A program made the position numbers and the translations under genes. 64,000 nucleotides of DNA from Pardosa pseudoannulata (lineage: Eukaryota; Arthropoda; Arachnida; Araneae; Lycosidae): the NCBI GenBank assembly GCA_032207245.1, contig CM063498.1:56936807-57000806 (forward strand). Reading direction: 5' to 3'. This document shows, piece after piece, positions 25,801 through 38,147 of the stretch. The notes under the pieces are model-generated. The model was not told the origin of the DNA. It made no database searches and saw nothing but the letters and a program-made list of their open reading frames with translations. Every line of letters begins with the position of its first letter. The stretch's first letter is position 1.

Positions 25801-28800
25801 TATTCATTTATTAATTAAATTTAATTAATTTCTATCAGTCACTGTGAACTTTAGCAATAATGGTGTTTACAGAATCGAGCCAATATCAGTGTGATTCCTT
25901 ACCCAATGCAGCCATGGTACTGCTGAACGAAGAATGCTACCATTAATACTATCATGGGTGTCAACAGTATATAAGATGCAAGGTAGCACTGTAGATTATG
26001 CAGTAATATATCTAGGATGAAAACTGTTCACAGCAAGTCAAGCATATGTCACCTTGAGTAGTGTGAAATCATTAGATGGACTATTAATTGAAGAAATGGA
26101 CTACTCAAAACTCACTGGAAAGGTTCCTTGCAAAATTGAAGCATTACAAGAGATGGATAGAATGAAATCACTATCAGCTTTATAAATTAGAAATGAAAAA
26201 AAATTGAAAGTGAATAAATAGTAACAAACAAAAATAATAGTCCAACACTATATATAGAAAGGAAAATGGAATATTGCAGGGAAATTCACTTTTTATTTAG
26301 CTACTTAATATTGTGATTCTGTCTTATGTAAATACATATTTATATTAATTGTAATTATTTAATAAAAAGAAACTAAAATAAAATTTTTCTTTGTTGACCT
26401 AAGTAGGGATTGATTAAAAAAATTTTTTTTTGATACATTACTTTTTCTAGTGTAGAAGTTGTGAACCTCTAAGCTAAAACAAAAGAAAGCTGTATGCATC
26501 ATACTAACTTATTGCAAGAAGTTCAAAGCTCCTGTTTTGAATGTGAAGAAAGAGTAAACTGTACAAATATTTGTAACCCTTTTACTTTTTTAAAATGTTG
26601 AAATATTTTTAATATTTAAAATTATGGAAGACATGGGGGTTAACTTTAATTTTTAGAAATGAAGAAATAAATATAGAAACCTGGCTGATAAATTAACTTG
26701 GTACACAATTGCCATTGATTGATATATCAAGCTACTAACAGTAACAGAGTTAATATATTAACATTTATTATAATTTCCACACATGTAATTTTATTAATAT
26801 TGTTTTTCTTTACATTCTTCTATTATTACTGATTAGCAGGCAATTAGTTATACGTGTAGTGACTTTTAGGGATTACAGCTAATACACACAAACTAATGTA
26901 ACATAATAATGTAACACAAAATATGACTCGAGCTCTTGTTCTTTTTATTATTTTTTTGAATATAAATACTAGAAGTTTAATTGTTTTATTATTTAGATAA
27001 AAGTTCTTATTGCTGGTCTTCAAGGGGCCAACCCAACAAAATGTAGTAGAGATATTGTTATAGTACCAGATCTTAGCATTCAAGATGCTGCCAAAGGAAG
27101 TTATGATGTTATAATATTACCTGGTGGGTTGAAAGGGGCAGAGAACTTAGCTCAGGTAATTTTTTTTTCCTGTAAAGATTAATATTTGATATAAATATGT
27201 TTATATGTGGAAAATATTATTTTGTTTTCACACAAATTCGAATTAGCTATTAGTTTTACAGCCAAACTAAATGAAAATTTAATATTTTAGTGTGATATTA
27301 TCAACATAATAAATGCGTTAGAAATATTTTTGCGAATGTTTTGTAATCATGAACTATAAAAGAATCATCCCAGGAATTTTTTTATAATATTTATGCCATT
27401 TAAGTATTTAAAACATGTTCTAAAGTTATATAAATAAAAGTTTAATCAAAATTGTGTGATGTAAATAACTATTAAGATAAAGATGTTTTTATTCTAAATT
27501 TATAAATTTTATATATTTCACAAAAATTATAAACAGGAATGAATATGCTTGTAAAAGTACAGGAAGACAATGCAAATGTCTTTTGGTTTTAAAGTTACTG
27601 CCAAACAAGAAACTATATATAAGCTTAACATTATTGTAGGCATGTTCTTCTAAATATTTTTTTATGCCTTTTATTGTGACTATTATGAATGCAAATATGT
27701 TATAAAATTAGTTTCTATTTGACTTATTGTCCTTTTATAAAAAAATGTCTACATTGAAAAAAATTTTTATTAGTGATAATTGTACCAATATATTGACATG
27801 AAATGGCAGTTGCGAAAAACTTGAAAATTTGTTGATGTTGTTTTCAATCATAAATTACTTCTTTAATGATAAATAATAAGGGCATGTGTACAGTGACTTT
27901 TGTATTTTTGTATTTATATTTTTGAATAATATATTATTACAAATTTATCATTTGAAATGGAAAAGTTTTTATATTTTATATCTGTTTATATTTTAAATAG
28001 AGGCATTTAAAGTTATATTTCTTAGTTTTTTGTTTTGTTTCATAGAGTGACATAGTAAAAGAGATTCTCCAGACGCAAGAGAAGAATGGCCGTCTAATTG
28101 CTGCAATCTGTGCAGGTATAGAAGTACTAGAAATTATGGAATAAAATTGATACAATTTAGTTATATTTTTAGTGTAAGGCTAGTATTTATTGCATATCCT
28201 ATTCTCAAGTAGGTAACTGCATGGAAATAAGATTTTGCCAATGTATAATTAAATAAAGCATCCAATACATTTGTGAGAGGGGATAATTTAAACTTAGATG
28301 TATTTTTATGTAGTTTATAAGTAATCATGTTCATTTTAATAATTTACAACATAATTCATCATGATTTTCAATAACAGGATGGATTTAAAACTTCTTTGAG
28401 CAATATCTGTGTGTAAGCAAATGCTATGAAAGACATTTTCCCTCTTAATTCTTTTTTAAACCTTAGTTAAAGTTAGTTTTTATTTTTACCCTTTTATGGT
28501 CTTTGAAGGAATAATTTTTATGTCAGCCCATTTTAGGTGAGCTGCTTTTTTAACTTTCTCTTTCAATAGTAACTTTTCTTTTAAAAATTTTGTTTGTTAT
28601 GGCTCATCTCAAGCATGTGACTCCAACAGTCCAATAAATAAAAGAAATAGCCCTAGAAGAGGGGGGCATCTCAGGAAATGATAAAGAAAAAATGCTCTGT
28701 ATAGCCGAACAAGTCAAAACATACTCATGGGATCAGATGTGCAAAAGATGGAATCAGTGGAATCTATTAAGGTTTCTGTCTATGGTCGGAGAACTTTTTT

Positions 28801-31756
28801 CTTTAAACATAGAAACTAGTTCATGTTTTTACATTTTTAGATTTATTTTTTATATTATCATAAAGAATTGCACTTAAAAAATTTATTCCAGGAGAAGTTT
28901 TTAGAAAATTTCTAATAAAGGAAGAAAATTTAGTTAAAAAATCTGGTTTTTTCAAAAGGTCTAATTTTTTAATAAATTAAATTATTTCAATATTTTTTTA
29001 TGTAACACATTTTTTATACACTGGACTAGTGAATCACCTAAAATCTTTGCTTAATTTACATTTGGTAAAAAATTTTGGTCCTTCAAAATCATACATATTG
29101 AATTTTTAACAAATTTTCATTACCTTTATATCTAACTATGAGTGTAACATCATTAAAAATGATCCAAATTTAAAGCTTTTAGGTCATTCACTAGTAAATA
29201 CTATCAAAAGCATTCATAATAATTTTCAACAAAGTATTTTAAGAACTTTTTGAGAAATCACCTTTCAAGTTTCAACATTTTATTAAAAATACCGTTCTGA
29301 GAAAAACGCATTTGAAGTTTATGAAAGCAACTTTAACTATTAAAAAATTAAAATACATGTTTAAAATTCCCCACACTTTCTTGCTTCAAAACTTTCTAAT
29401 TGCCAAATTGCTAATTAATAAAAATACTAGAAAAATGTTTAAACTAATCTTCGTGGAAATTTAAAAAGTTTTGTCCAAAAAGTGCTCTTTTAAAAGACTT
29501 TAAATTCACAACTTCCGGTTCCGAAGTCACTACTTCCGTTTTGTTTTGACAGATGTCACTGATGTTTAAACAGCTGAAACTTTTTTTTAAAATGCCGTAG
29601 AGACAAAACAAAAACAGATTTAGAAGTCTAAAAGTTGAAATTTTTCAATAGAAAAATAAAAAAAATATGATTTTTGGCAAAATATGATGTTTTTAATGTA
29701 GGTGAATACCTTAAGTGAAGCCAAAAAAGATGATCCCTTAGTAATTCATGGCCAGTCATGATTCTAAAAAGAGTCATTCCAGTAGCTCTGGGAAAAGAGG
29801 AGCATACTCTCTTATTTAAGAGAGATGATCATCTCCTCCCAGAGGAAATGTCTCTGAAATGACTTATTCTAATTTTGTTAATATAGCCTCTGATGATTCT
29901 CTTTATGTTCCTAAAAGGAGCATCAACAGTAAGTTGAAACAAATCACAACCCTCCTTGGTGAATGTGTCAGCACGTTCATTGCCATAATCATTGCAGTGT
30001 CTAGGAATCATTAATAAAACCATATCAACTCCTGAATTGATCAAAGAAAGAGCTAATTTGATTTTTAGACTCAAATTCAAAGAGTGTCACAGTTAAGTTT
30101 TAGTTGGTTATGGTTTGAATAGCAATCCTGGAATCAACAAACAAAACTATCTTATTTTTTGTAGTATTTTCAATTGCTCTAAGGGCCATACAAATTACAT
30201 ATATCTCAGCATCATCGTCTCTGAAATGTCCAACACCCTCCCTTAGTTGAAATATGTCAGTATACACACCAGCCAATGCTAACATGCAAAAAAAACTATT
30301 GTTGTTCAGATTTTTCTTATTGGCATTCATTATTTGAATGTAGTTTTAAAATGTAAAATAAGTGTGTTTTTATGAACTAAAGATTTTACATGAATATAGT
30401 TTTTAAATTAATTATAAAACTTTTGTATCTTATTAGACTGAAGATATAATGCTCTAATTAATCAAATATAAATGTGTTAAACATTCGTTATTTACATTTA
30501 ATTTTTAACTGATAATCGTTAATTGCAAGCATCAACGAATAAAATACCTGCTGTTGATCATATTCATAATATATACTTTTTTGCAGAGTATTAAATTGTT
30601 TAACTATATTAAAAAATGGTTTTTTGTGAGAATTATGTGCATTTGCAGTTTAATGTTATTTAGTTTATTTAGGTTTGCTAATTATGTTATTAATTTTAAT
30701 TATGTTTGTGCTTAACAAATTCATTAAGTGCTATTACTTTATTTAATCTGTAATGTTTTCTATGTTTACAGCTCCTATTGCACTTAAAAGTCATTCCATT
30801 GGTATTGGTAAAGCTATTACTTCACATCCTTGTAAACAAGCTGATCTATCTACAGGTATGTATTATTATGTAAGCACAGCTGCATAAAATATCATCATTA
30901 AATATCTATATTTTTTTCTTCCTTATTTTGCAATAATAAAAAATATATCTTATGAAAAACTGTAAATTTCCTTTCACTAAGTAGTTGGATGCAAGTATTG
31001 TATGGATATATATTTACACACACACACACACATATATCACATATTTACATATATATATATACATACAAGCATGCACTCACACATACACACACACACCTAG
31101 GAACCTACGAATGTAAGAAAATATCTGGATATTTGAAGTATTAAATATGTCAGATTAATAATATTACCTTTGTAGGCTGTGATATTTGTTCTATTACAAT
31201 TTCTAAAATATGTCTCCATAATATGTGCAGATATTTATTACAGCGTAACTAAGGCTTTTAGTTGCTAACATGGTTTCAAGGTATTTTCATATTTCTGAAA
31301 ATATTGGTTATTTTTTCACTAATATTTCTGCCTCTCCTCGAAGACACTAGGATGATCATTCTCTCATGTATCATATTGAGAAAATTAAAAGATTGTCAAA
31401 CTATTTCTTTCAATTATTATTGTTATGATGTGTTATTGATGTATTTTTTAAAAAGTTTTATCTTGTGAATATCAGTGCATGGAAAATTGACAATAAGATA
31501 ATCCTTCTTCCATGTGTTGTATTGGGAAAATTGAAATAAATTGTCAAACTAGTGTTATTGATATATTTTTCAAAAAATGTTTTCAGGTGAATATCAATAC
31601 ATGGAAAACCGTGTGGTAGTGGCAGAACAGCTCATCACAAGCCGTGGACCTGGAACTGCTTTTGAATTTGCCCTTGCAATCGTTGAATGCTTACTTGGAA
31701 AAGAAAAAGCTACATCACTTGTTGGTCCTATGTTGATTTCAGCTCCTTGTTCTTAA
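22894..31756 (+). CDS. PARK7: DJ-1 / PARK7 protein deglycase-like redox sensor
   Basis: Five exons, 22894-22980, 26997-27155, 28046-28115, 30772-30855 and 31587-31756 (stop TAA), splice in phase to 189 aa, the same length as human DJ-1. The protein is a cytosolic/mitochondrial dimer of the DJ-1/PfpI fold acting in oxidative-stress defence. Visible hallmarks are [15 protein letters not shown] with the acidic partner Glu17, [10 protein letters not shown], the loop [14 protein letters not shown], the nucleophile elbow LIAAICAAPIAL with Cys104 (human Cys106), a conserved His in TSHP, and [22 protein letters not shown]. The human Cys53 position is Val here. Intron 1 is about 4 kb and hosts an intact Merlin-type transposase frame and a helicase remnant; intron 3 hosts a LINE remnant. 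Confidence 0.96.
23492..24442 (+). CDS. Merlin/ISXO2 (IS1595-like) transposase, intact frame with altered active site
   Basis: An uninterrupted 316-aa frame lies in DJ-1 intron 1, same strand as the host gene. Order of domains: N-terminal zinc-ribbon-like part (CPVC at 39-42, Cys62, then HH at 70-71), the family motif [14 protein letters not shown], a helix-turn-helix-like segment (90-130), then the RNase H-fold core: [13 protein letters not shown] (149-161), [23 protein letters not shown] (207-218), [13 protein letters not shown] (245-253). Merlin/ISXO2 enzymes normally read VEIDE and SDCW at the two catalytic Asp positions; here residues 152 and 213 are Asn (AAT), while Glu250 is kept. That predicts loss of transposition chemistry despite an intact frame. 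Terminal inverted repeats were not identified. Confidence 0.85.
   Translation: MASVDKINSKYFNNLELLGTRAVLEWCMNEGLIADTYECPVCKKGMRLVERNDRSDVYEWICRKGGANPHHLRRSVRKGTWFEDSKLSIIDILKFTYLWVYEASTNLILQELDIKSEVTVIDWRNFCREVCIDACFNADLKIGGPGVTVEINECMFGKRKYTEGTRVNGKWVYGGVERGSNVCFFEVVENSTKDNLLNVIKRNILPGSTIMSNCWKAYGSLSDRDFMHLSVSHSVTFQDPETGVHNKAVEGMWSIIKREFKKQGHRQTNDSFDSHFAEFMWRRKHRNDPQALFRAFLACIKTIYAPHTLDGTSGSA
24443..25420. other. Unassigned sequence downstream of Merlin transposase
   Basis: The first 420 bp are much richer in G+C than the intron around them (for example cctcgccggccgt, cacccccgaaaacagatgggggg). Open frames of 74-80 codons overlap here but match nothing recognised. It may be the 3' part of the Merlin element or a second insertion. 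The rest to 25420 is AT-rich with a small GC patch near 25325-25400. Confidence 0.35.
25857..26185 (+). pseudogene. PIF1-type helicase C-terminal remnant (Helitron-like)
   Basis: One frame reads [10 protein letters not shown], stop, then [34 protein letters not shown], stop, [20 protein letters not shown] and [17 protein letters not shown] before ending at TAA. This is the end of a superfamily 1B PIF1 helicase: the W-x-x-T-V-x-K-x-Q-G motif and a decayed motif VI (AYVALSR changed to AYVTLSS). In eukaryotic genomes this version is usually carried by Helitron transposons. Two in-frame stops and the lost Arg show it is dead. It lies in DJ-1 intron 1. Confidence 0.75.
29829..30330 (-). pseudogene. 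LINE-type RNase H domain remnant
   Basis: Two minus-strand frames, 30330-30100 and 30080-29829, together read like the RNase H domain at the end of a non-LTR retrotransposon pol. The four acidic positions are still visible: YTD (VYTDIFQ), Glu in [17 protein letters not shown], Asp in [12 protein letters not shown], and Asp in [11 protein letters not shown], preceded by IPRH. A frame break separates the halves and no reverse transcriptase is left. It is antisense to DJ-1 in intron 3. Confidence 0.75.
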
Positions 31757-32113
31757 TATTTCTTCAATGTTGTGATGTTTAGAAGTGCATTTTCTTGCAC
31801 ATTTTGATTTAATGTTGTTTATTATGATTCTTCATGGATAACATGTTTTAATATGTATTAGCTAGTAGTTATATAAAATTGTTTAAGTTTTCTTTATTTG
31901 TTTTACATGCTGCTTGTAATTTGGCAATTAATTCTTTTGAGGCCAAAATCAATACAACTTGTTATATTTAATGGGAATTTGAAAGCATCCTATGAATGCT
32001 TTTCACTTGTAGGTTTAGTTAGAATTAAAAATTGAATTGCATATTTCTGTTTGTTTATTAGAATGTTAATATTTGAAGTTTGAGTTTAAAAATAAAGTGT
32101 GTAAAATAAATTT
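31757..32113 (+). terminator. DJ-1 3' UTR with polyadenylation signals
   Basis: AT-rich non-coding sequence after the stop, with AATAAA at 32091-32096 and 32105-32110. It is followed by a TG-containing stretch (tttttgtgaagtg and tttgttgtattttt) suitable for cleavage. Confidence 0.55.
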
Positions 32114-33541
32114 TTGTGAAGTGAAGCATATTTGTTGTATTTTTGCTAGTAACTATCTGTAACTAAAAAAGTTAACAATTTGAATTGCAGTATAAAAATT
32201 TAATTTTTCACTAAAAAAAATTGCCGTTAACAGATAGGAGAACAGACAGAAAAAATGAACACTGGCAGGAAAAAGTTCGTCATTTTTTAACTTAAAAAAA
32301 GGTAATTACCTGCTTTTAACATTCTTTTATTCTTGAGACTTAAAGTATAAAGAAGTATGCATTAAGATACCTGTCACAATTTGCAAACTGTACAATGTTC
32401 TAACGAACGCTAACTTGTTACAAGAATGAACTTGTTTACTTATTGATTTTATTTGGATTATTTTTCAAATTTTTAGAAATGTGCTAAAAAATTATAGGAA
32501 TAAATTGTTTTTAAACTGATAAGTTTTTAAAAATTCAACTAAGTGTGTAATATTTGGAAGTTTTAGTTTCACCCATTCTTCCACTGCTTTAGTATTTTAA
32601 TTTATTTTCATGTAAATGATGTCAAAGAAATTCTCCCATTCTACACCCATGAATGTTCCGGAATCAAATTTCTGTATAATTTTGATTTTTCTGATGTATA
32701 TTCTTTGTTCTGTTGTAACTCTATCTTAGGCTTGATTCAGTATAAATTTTTAAAATTTAGTTTATATTTGTTCAACATATATCTGAACTATGGTTCAGTC
32801 TCACTTTTTGTTGAGACTTCATTGTATAATACTTCAACTGAAGTATAGTTTAGGGAGGTTTGATAATGTTTATTCATTGATCTTGTATCTTTTTAAAAAT
32901 GACCGTGAACTATAAAAAATATTTTTAAAACAAATAATATTTATGTGGATATAAGTAAGATGACTGTAAATTTTAGAGTAGAAAAAGTGGTAAATTTTAC
33001 TTTCATTTTAACAACTATTTTTCAAGGAAGTGTACTAATTTTTAGTTCATGTTTTGGAAGTAGTGTTTAAAGCATAAAAAATTTGAATTAATGTAATTGA
33101 TTCTCAAGCATGTTGCTTATACAGTCTTCATCAATCAAGTTGTCTTCCATGGTTTTTATAATGCAGTAACTGGAAAGTTTTTCTGTGAGAAACCATCTTT
33201 GTATTGTCAGGGTGGAAAAGCTTTTGAATATTTCCAGAATAAACTACAGTGCTTACAGTTGTGTAGAAATTGATTTCCTTTTCAAATAATGCACAATACA
33301 TTAACAAGAATAGTTTAGAAATGTTCATGTTTAACTTTTAACGACTGTGGATTTATATTGCGAGATAAAATTGTCTTGAGTTGTTCATTTCAATTTTTAA
33401 CTAGTTTACTACTTAGAAAGTGATTACAAGAGCATTCTTCAAGAAGATACTGAGAAAGTCATGAATCAGTTATGATTTAAAAGGGTGAAAAGCATAAAAT
33501 TGAGTTCACAGAACAGCAATTGAAGCTTAATTTTTAGATTA
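32114..33541. other. Intergenic, nothing recognised
   Basis: AT-rich, without coding bias or repeat structure that could be assigned. Confidence 0.5.
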
Positions 33542-33745
33542 GGGGCCCGATTCAAGTCAAATGCGTATCTCTTGTAACCCACTTTCTATTCGCTAACTTG
33601 CAGAGATAGCAAATTTCGGGATTGGTTTGGAGCACTATGGTCTACTTTTGCAACTTGAGGGCTAACGAGGCTGGGATAAAGCTGATTTCGAACAGCTACG
33701 AACATCCATGCCTCAGTGAAATTCAAACCTACTGGAATTTGTGGA
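33542..33745 (-). mobile_element. SINE family A, minus-strand arm of palindrome
   Basis: On the minus strand this reads from a box B-like GGTTTGAATTTCACTG through TTGCAAAAGTAGACCATAG to the 3' end with ATCTCTGCAAGTT and ACGCATTTGACTTGAATCGG. It is the reverse-oriented twin of the neighbouring copy and lacks the box A part. Confidence 0.75.
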
Positions 33746-33946
33746 TTTAAATCTGACCAAGACATGGATGTATGTTCGTAGCCATTCAAAATTGGTTTTA
33801 AGTAGTAGGTCCCGGCCTCATTAGTCCTCATGTTGCAAAAGTAGACCATGGCACTCCAAACCAAACCTGAAACTTGTTTATCTCTGCAAGTTTGTGGATG
33901 GAAGGTGAGGTACGGAGATGCGCGTTTGACTTAAATTGGGGTCTAT
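33746..33946 (+). mobile_element. SINE family A, plus-strand arm of palindrome
   Basis: Starts near box B (TTTGTGGATTTAAATCTGAC), then AAGTAGTAGGTCCCGGCCTC, GTTGCAAAAGTAGACCATGG, CTCCAAACCAAACC and the 3' end GCGTTTGACTTAAATTGGGG. Together with the arm before it the two make a 405-bp imperfect inverted repeat, head to head. Confidence 0.75.
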
Positions 33947-34712
33947 GACTTTTAAAATTAAGTTATTGCAGTTGGTTAATTACAGACATTTAAATTTTAA
34001 CACAAAACATATTTATGAGAGAGGATAAAAGCTAAAAATTATTTTCACTTTTGGAATAAAAAAGTTATAATAATATGGTTGAGAATGATCTAAAGAATAT
34101 TTTGAGGTGTATATTGACATATGCAATCAAATATTATGAGGTTCAAATTATCACACAGGTAAGCTAGGCAATAGCCCAGGATTTGCCATATCTTCATGCT
34201 TTATTTTAGGAATTCTTCGGTCAATAGTAATTATTAATAAGCAAAATTTCTTATGTCATTTTTCTTACACAGTAAAAACCTTGTATTATTTAATTTTCCT
34301 TTTTTTTTTTTAATAAACCATTAATTTCCTCTCCACATATTTATTCTGGATGGCCATAAGTTGAAACATCAGATAGCTTATGTATACAAATATAAAGTAG
34401 TAATATTCTATAAAAAAACTAGCAATTAAATAGTACATTTGTGAAGAGGATAGTATTTCATTATTTCTCCAAAAAATATTTCATGTTTCTTTATTGATGA
34501 CCTGAGTATCTATTTTCAACAAAATGCAATTTGTGATAATATTATATAAATTGTCAATACAACCTATAATATGCTCTACATTTAATTGAATTATTTTTGC
34601 AATGTTTCAGATTTTGCAAGTAAATGTTAAGAAATTGTTAACTTATGTATTTGATGATTAAGGTACTTGTAAAAGTGTGTAGTTCACCCAAATTAACCCT
34701 TGATTGTCCCAG

Positions 34713-35908
34713 TTAACCCTCTGCCTGCTCATCCCGCGATTTCTACAGGCAACTCAAATCTAGCAAATTCTGCTCATCCCGCGATTTCCGTGGGCATGTG
34801 TTTTTCTTCCTTTATCAATGAGCGCATCCTGTTTATTCCCTGTTTAAGCTCTTAAATAAATCATATACAGTATTAGACATTTAATTTACGTTTTGACCAA
34901 CAGATACCATTATTTATCAATTTAATTGCCGTATTTGAAGGCGCGTAGCATTACAGCTAACTTTTTGCCACTGTTTTCTTATCAGAAATGGCTGCTAGAA
35001 GACGTTCAGCGATTGACAGAGTGTATATTCCTGATTCAGATTCTGAAAGCGATTTTAGTTGAGATAATAATATTGATATAGAAGTTTTGGACTGCTTCTC
35101 ATATAGCGATGAATCTGATAATGATTCAATAAACGTGCAAAGCGTTAGGCAATGGTGCAAAATTGATAGGAACCCTACTCTCCGAAAACAACAGGGGAAG
35201 TATTATATTAAAATTTTCAGGCGGTTCTTAGATCAATCGTTGTGGAATGCCTATGTACTTTACAAAAAGCAAAACCCCAGACAAACTATAAAACTTTTGG
35301 AATTTGTTGAAGAAAGTATCGAAAAATATTCAGACATAAAAGCGGTTATCCTGGAAGACAGAGTTCTACTTGGAACCCTTTGATATCGATAGCTCGTTAT
35401 TTTTCAAGTCACATATCACCTAACCCCATAAAAGGAGAACCTCAAAGACAGTGTCGTGTATGCTGTTCAAGAAAAGATGCAAATAGCAAAAAAATTTGCA
35501 AAGAAACACAAATTTGGTGCAAAGAGTGGGAAGTTGGACTTTGCCTTGAACCCTGCTTCAAACCCTATCACACTAAACTGCATTTCTAAGATATTTTTAG
35601 TCAGTCCTTTATATATTCTTAAATTTTGTATATATTTTTTTATATTATTTAATAAATAGAAACTAACTGTAATTCAATTGAAATTTATTTTAAAAAGAAT
35701 TATTTTGGTGAAATCATCTGAAATTAGTTTCTAATGATACTTACAACTTAGTTTCTAAGGATAAAAATCTATATAAAAAAAATATTTCCTGGAAAGAAAA
35801 CATGCATTTTTCAATTCTCCAATATATATAGATTTCAAATAGGCAATAAAAAAAATATGTCATTTTTAAAGCAATTTCGATCTAAAAATTGAGCAGTCAG
35901 AGGGTTAA
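34713..35908 (+). mobile_element. Internally deleted piggyBac element, copy 1
   Basis: TTAA at 34713-34716 and 35905-35908 flanks ends CCCTCTGCCTGCTCA and, inverted, CCCTCTGACTGCTCA. A subterminal direct repeat TGCTCATCCCGCGATTTC occurs at 34726-34743 and 34772-34789. The element proper is 1188 bp. It encodes only the two ends of a piggyBac transposase (next entry). It shares its 3' non-coding end (atatatagatttcaaat, then aataaaaaaaata) with the copy at 43577-44708. Confidence 0.9.
34988..35589 (+). pseudogene. piggyBac transposase, N- and C-terminal remnants
   Basis: From ATG at 34988 the frame gives MAARRRSAIDRVYIPDSDSE and an acidic, Asp/Ser-rich N-terminus as in piggyBac transposases. 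It has an internal TGA near 35060, then VRQWCKIDRNPT. There it jumps straight to a C-terminal segment (KIFRRFLDQSLWNAYVLYKK), so the catalytic DDD core is deleted. After a further frame break near 35383 comes SPNPIKGEPQRQCRVCC followed by Cys pairs and YHTKLHF with a stop at 35589, the Cys-rich zinc-binding tail. Not able to encode a working enzyme. Confidence 0.85.
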
Positions 35909-38147
35909 GTATGATTAGGCCCTGGTTACGTTTTAGGGAATTGCATGTGTAGGAAAAACAAAGCTTGTAAACCACACAAAAACAAGAAAGCATTCTTTTT
36001 ATTGAATATTTATTTGCATTTTCAAGGAGTTATGAATACATGTTCTTATAAATAAAAGGTATGTTATTACACATACACACTGAAATGAAAAAAGAAATAT
36101 GGAACTAATTGAGACATGAATATTTAAGACATGACAGTATTGCATTAAATTATATTTAATACTTTGCTTATTTTTATTTGCAAATTTGGTTAAAGAAATT
36201 TTCAGGTAGTAAACTTCTTTGATGTAAGTATATGAGGCTTTGACTATTTCATTGAAGTTTTTACACATAGGATATAGACTTATGCATTTTTGTAACATAT
36301 AAAAATTTAACAAAACAAAACTTCAAGATGTTACTTCTTTTTGTCATAGAATATTACATTATAGCAAAAATAAGAGGAACACTGGAAACACACATAAGTT
36401 TCATAGATTTCTTGGCTAAATGCGGAGTATTAATAAATTTTAAACTATAGTTAACTAGGTAAGGGACAAAGCATAATTATCTTTATGGACAATTCAAAAA
36501 TATTTGTAAAACTTCTTTTAGATTCATGATTTGTTTATGAAGACATCTCATTTTTACAAAGAACCTAATAAATGAAAAACTTTATTAATACTTTTGCAAT
36601 GAAGATTTCCATTCCTGTTAGATATGACCTTTTATATACTAAAATATGTTTTCATTCTAATTTAAACTTGTGTTTATGAATTATGAATGCTTGTTTTCTT
36701 TTATGTTAACTGTTGTATCAAGAACCAGGCTTTTTTGTGAATACATGTCTTTCACTAAATACACAGTAATTGCTGCATCAATGCCTTGTTAAACATTATT
36801 CAATTAAAAAAAACCCATTTATTTACTTTTTTTGGAGGGGGAGGGGCATAGACATTAAGAACATTGTTTATTTATTAGCAGAAAGTAATAATTCTAAAAC
36901 AGTTATTAAAATCAATACTTCTAATTATAATTTGTAATGACAATGAACTGCATATATGCAGTAAGGATATAAAAATAAATTAAAAAGATAAATTGTGTAC
37001 ACTTTTTTTTACTTTGTGTATAGTTTTTTTTTTAAAATCTAGTTCAGATTGTAAAATAATTGAAATCCATTTTACTTTGTAAAATGTAAGTACTTTATAA
37101 CTATTTATTGTATTATTCTTTGAAGAAAATAGGTCTAAGTAGAAAAACCATTTAATGAAACATGGAGTCCCATCCCATGAGTGTTTTTATTGATCCTATA
37201 CCACCTTTCCATCCTTATTTTTAGTCAATGTAATCCTTCACATATGATCAATGTAGATGATGTTACAAAAGCAGCTGGGTATTATTTACTTCTCCCTAAA
37301 ATAAGCTGTATTTTTATACAGAATATAAAGAATACCTACCATCTGCTGTACAAATGAGAATAGTGCTAATGACTTCTATTCATCAATAATCAAATAAAAA
37401 TTAATTATTGCTAATAAGTGTAATCTCTTAAAACAAAATATTTTAGATAAAGCATTAAAATGTTTAAAATGCTTAAAATCTTTAGCTGTCTAGCAAATTC
37501 ATTGAATGCAACATCTCTCCAAGGGGATTGACAGTGAACTTTTTGTTTAAATGGCTTGAGCTCTAGAGAGAGCAAACTTTCTGTTTAAAGTCTATTGTTA
37601 GTTCTTAGAGACAAATGCCGCATGAACTGAAAGTTCAATATTAGTCCCCAGGAACCAATGTTGCACTCAACATGCTAAACAAATCAGAAAGTAGATTTTA
37701 ATTTTTTTTTTCCTGCTGCAGGATTGAATTTTTTTTTTCATTAGAGGGCATTATTCTGATCATATTATACATAACTGTTTATGTGTCCTTTAGATTTAAT
37801 TAATGTAGTAAAATATCTGTTCTTTGCCCTTTCTATGTTTCTGTTATGTGTGGTTAGACATATTAACCATTTACTAATAAAAGGCTTTTGATGTTATTAA
37901 GCTGATATATTGGAAAGAACAGTTGAACATAAAAATGAACTTATTTGCCAAAGAAAAATGTGTAATACCCCATAACTTTAACTGATCACTGGAAAAAGCA
38001 TATGTGTGATTAGGATGCTCATTTCCATTTTTAAAAGAAATTTACCTAGCATTTTATCATCCACTTTTGGGTTAAATAATCCATTTTCCTCTAATGATAA
38101 AGTATTTGTTTAAGCAAAATGATAATGGAGTTCATTTTTCTAGTTCC
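35909..38147. other. Intergenic, probably including 3' UTR of the minus-strand membrane-protein gene
   Basis: AT-rich with no supported gene. The right end must contain the 3' UTR of the gene ending at 38148, and several TTTATT motifs (AATAAA on the minus strand) are available. A 104-codon minus frame at 35999-36313 shows no domain and is not supported. Confidence 0.5.

Noticed and set aside
35999..36313. 104-codon minus frame as a gene
   Set aside because: AT-rich composition, no domain, no conserved motif.
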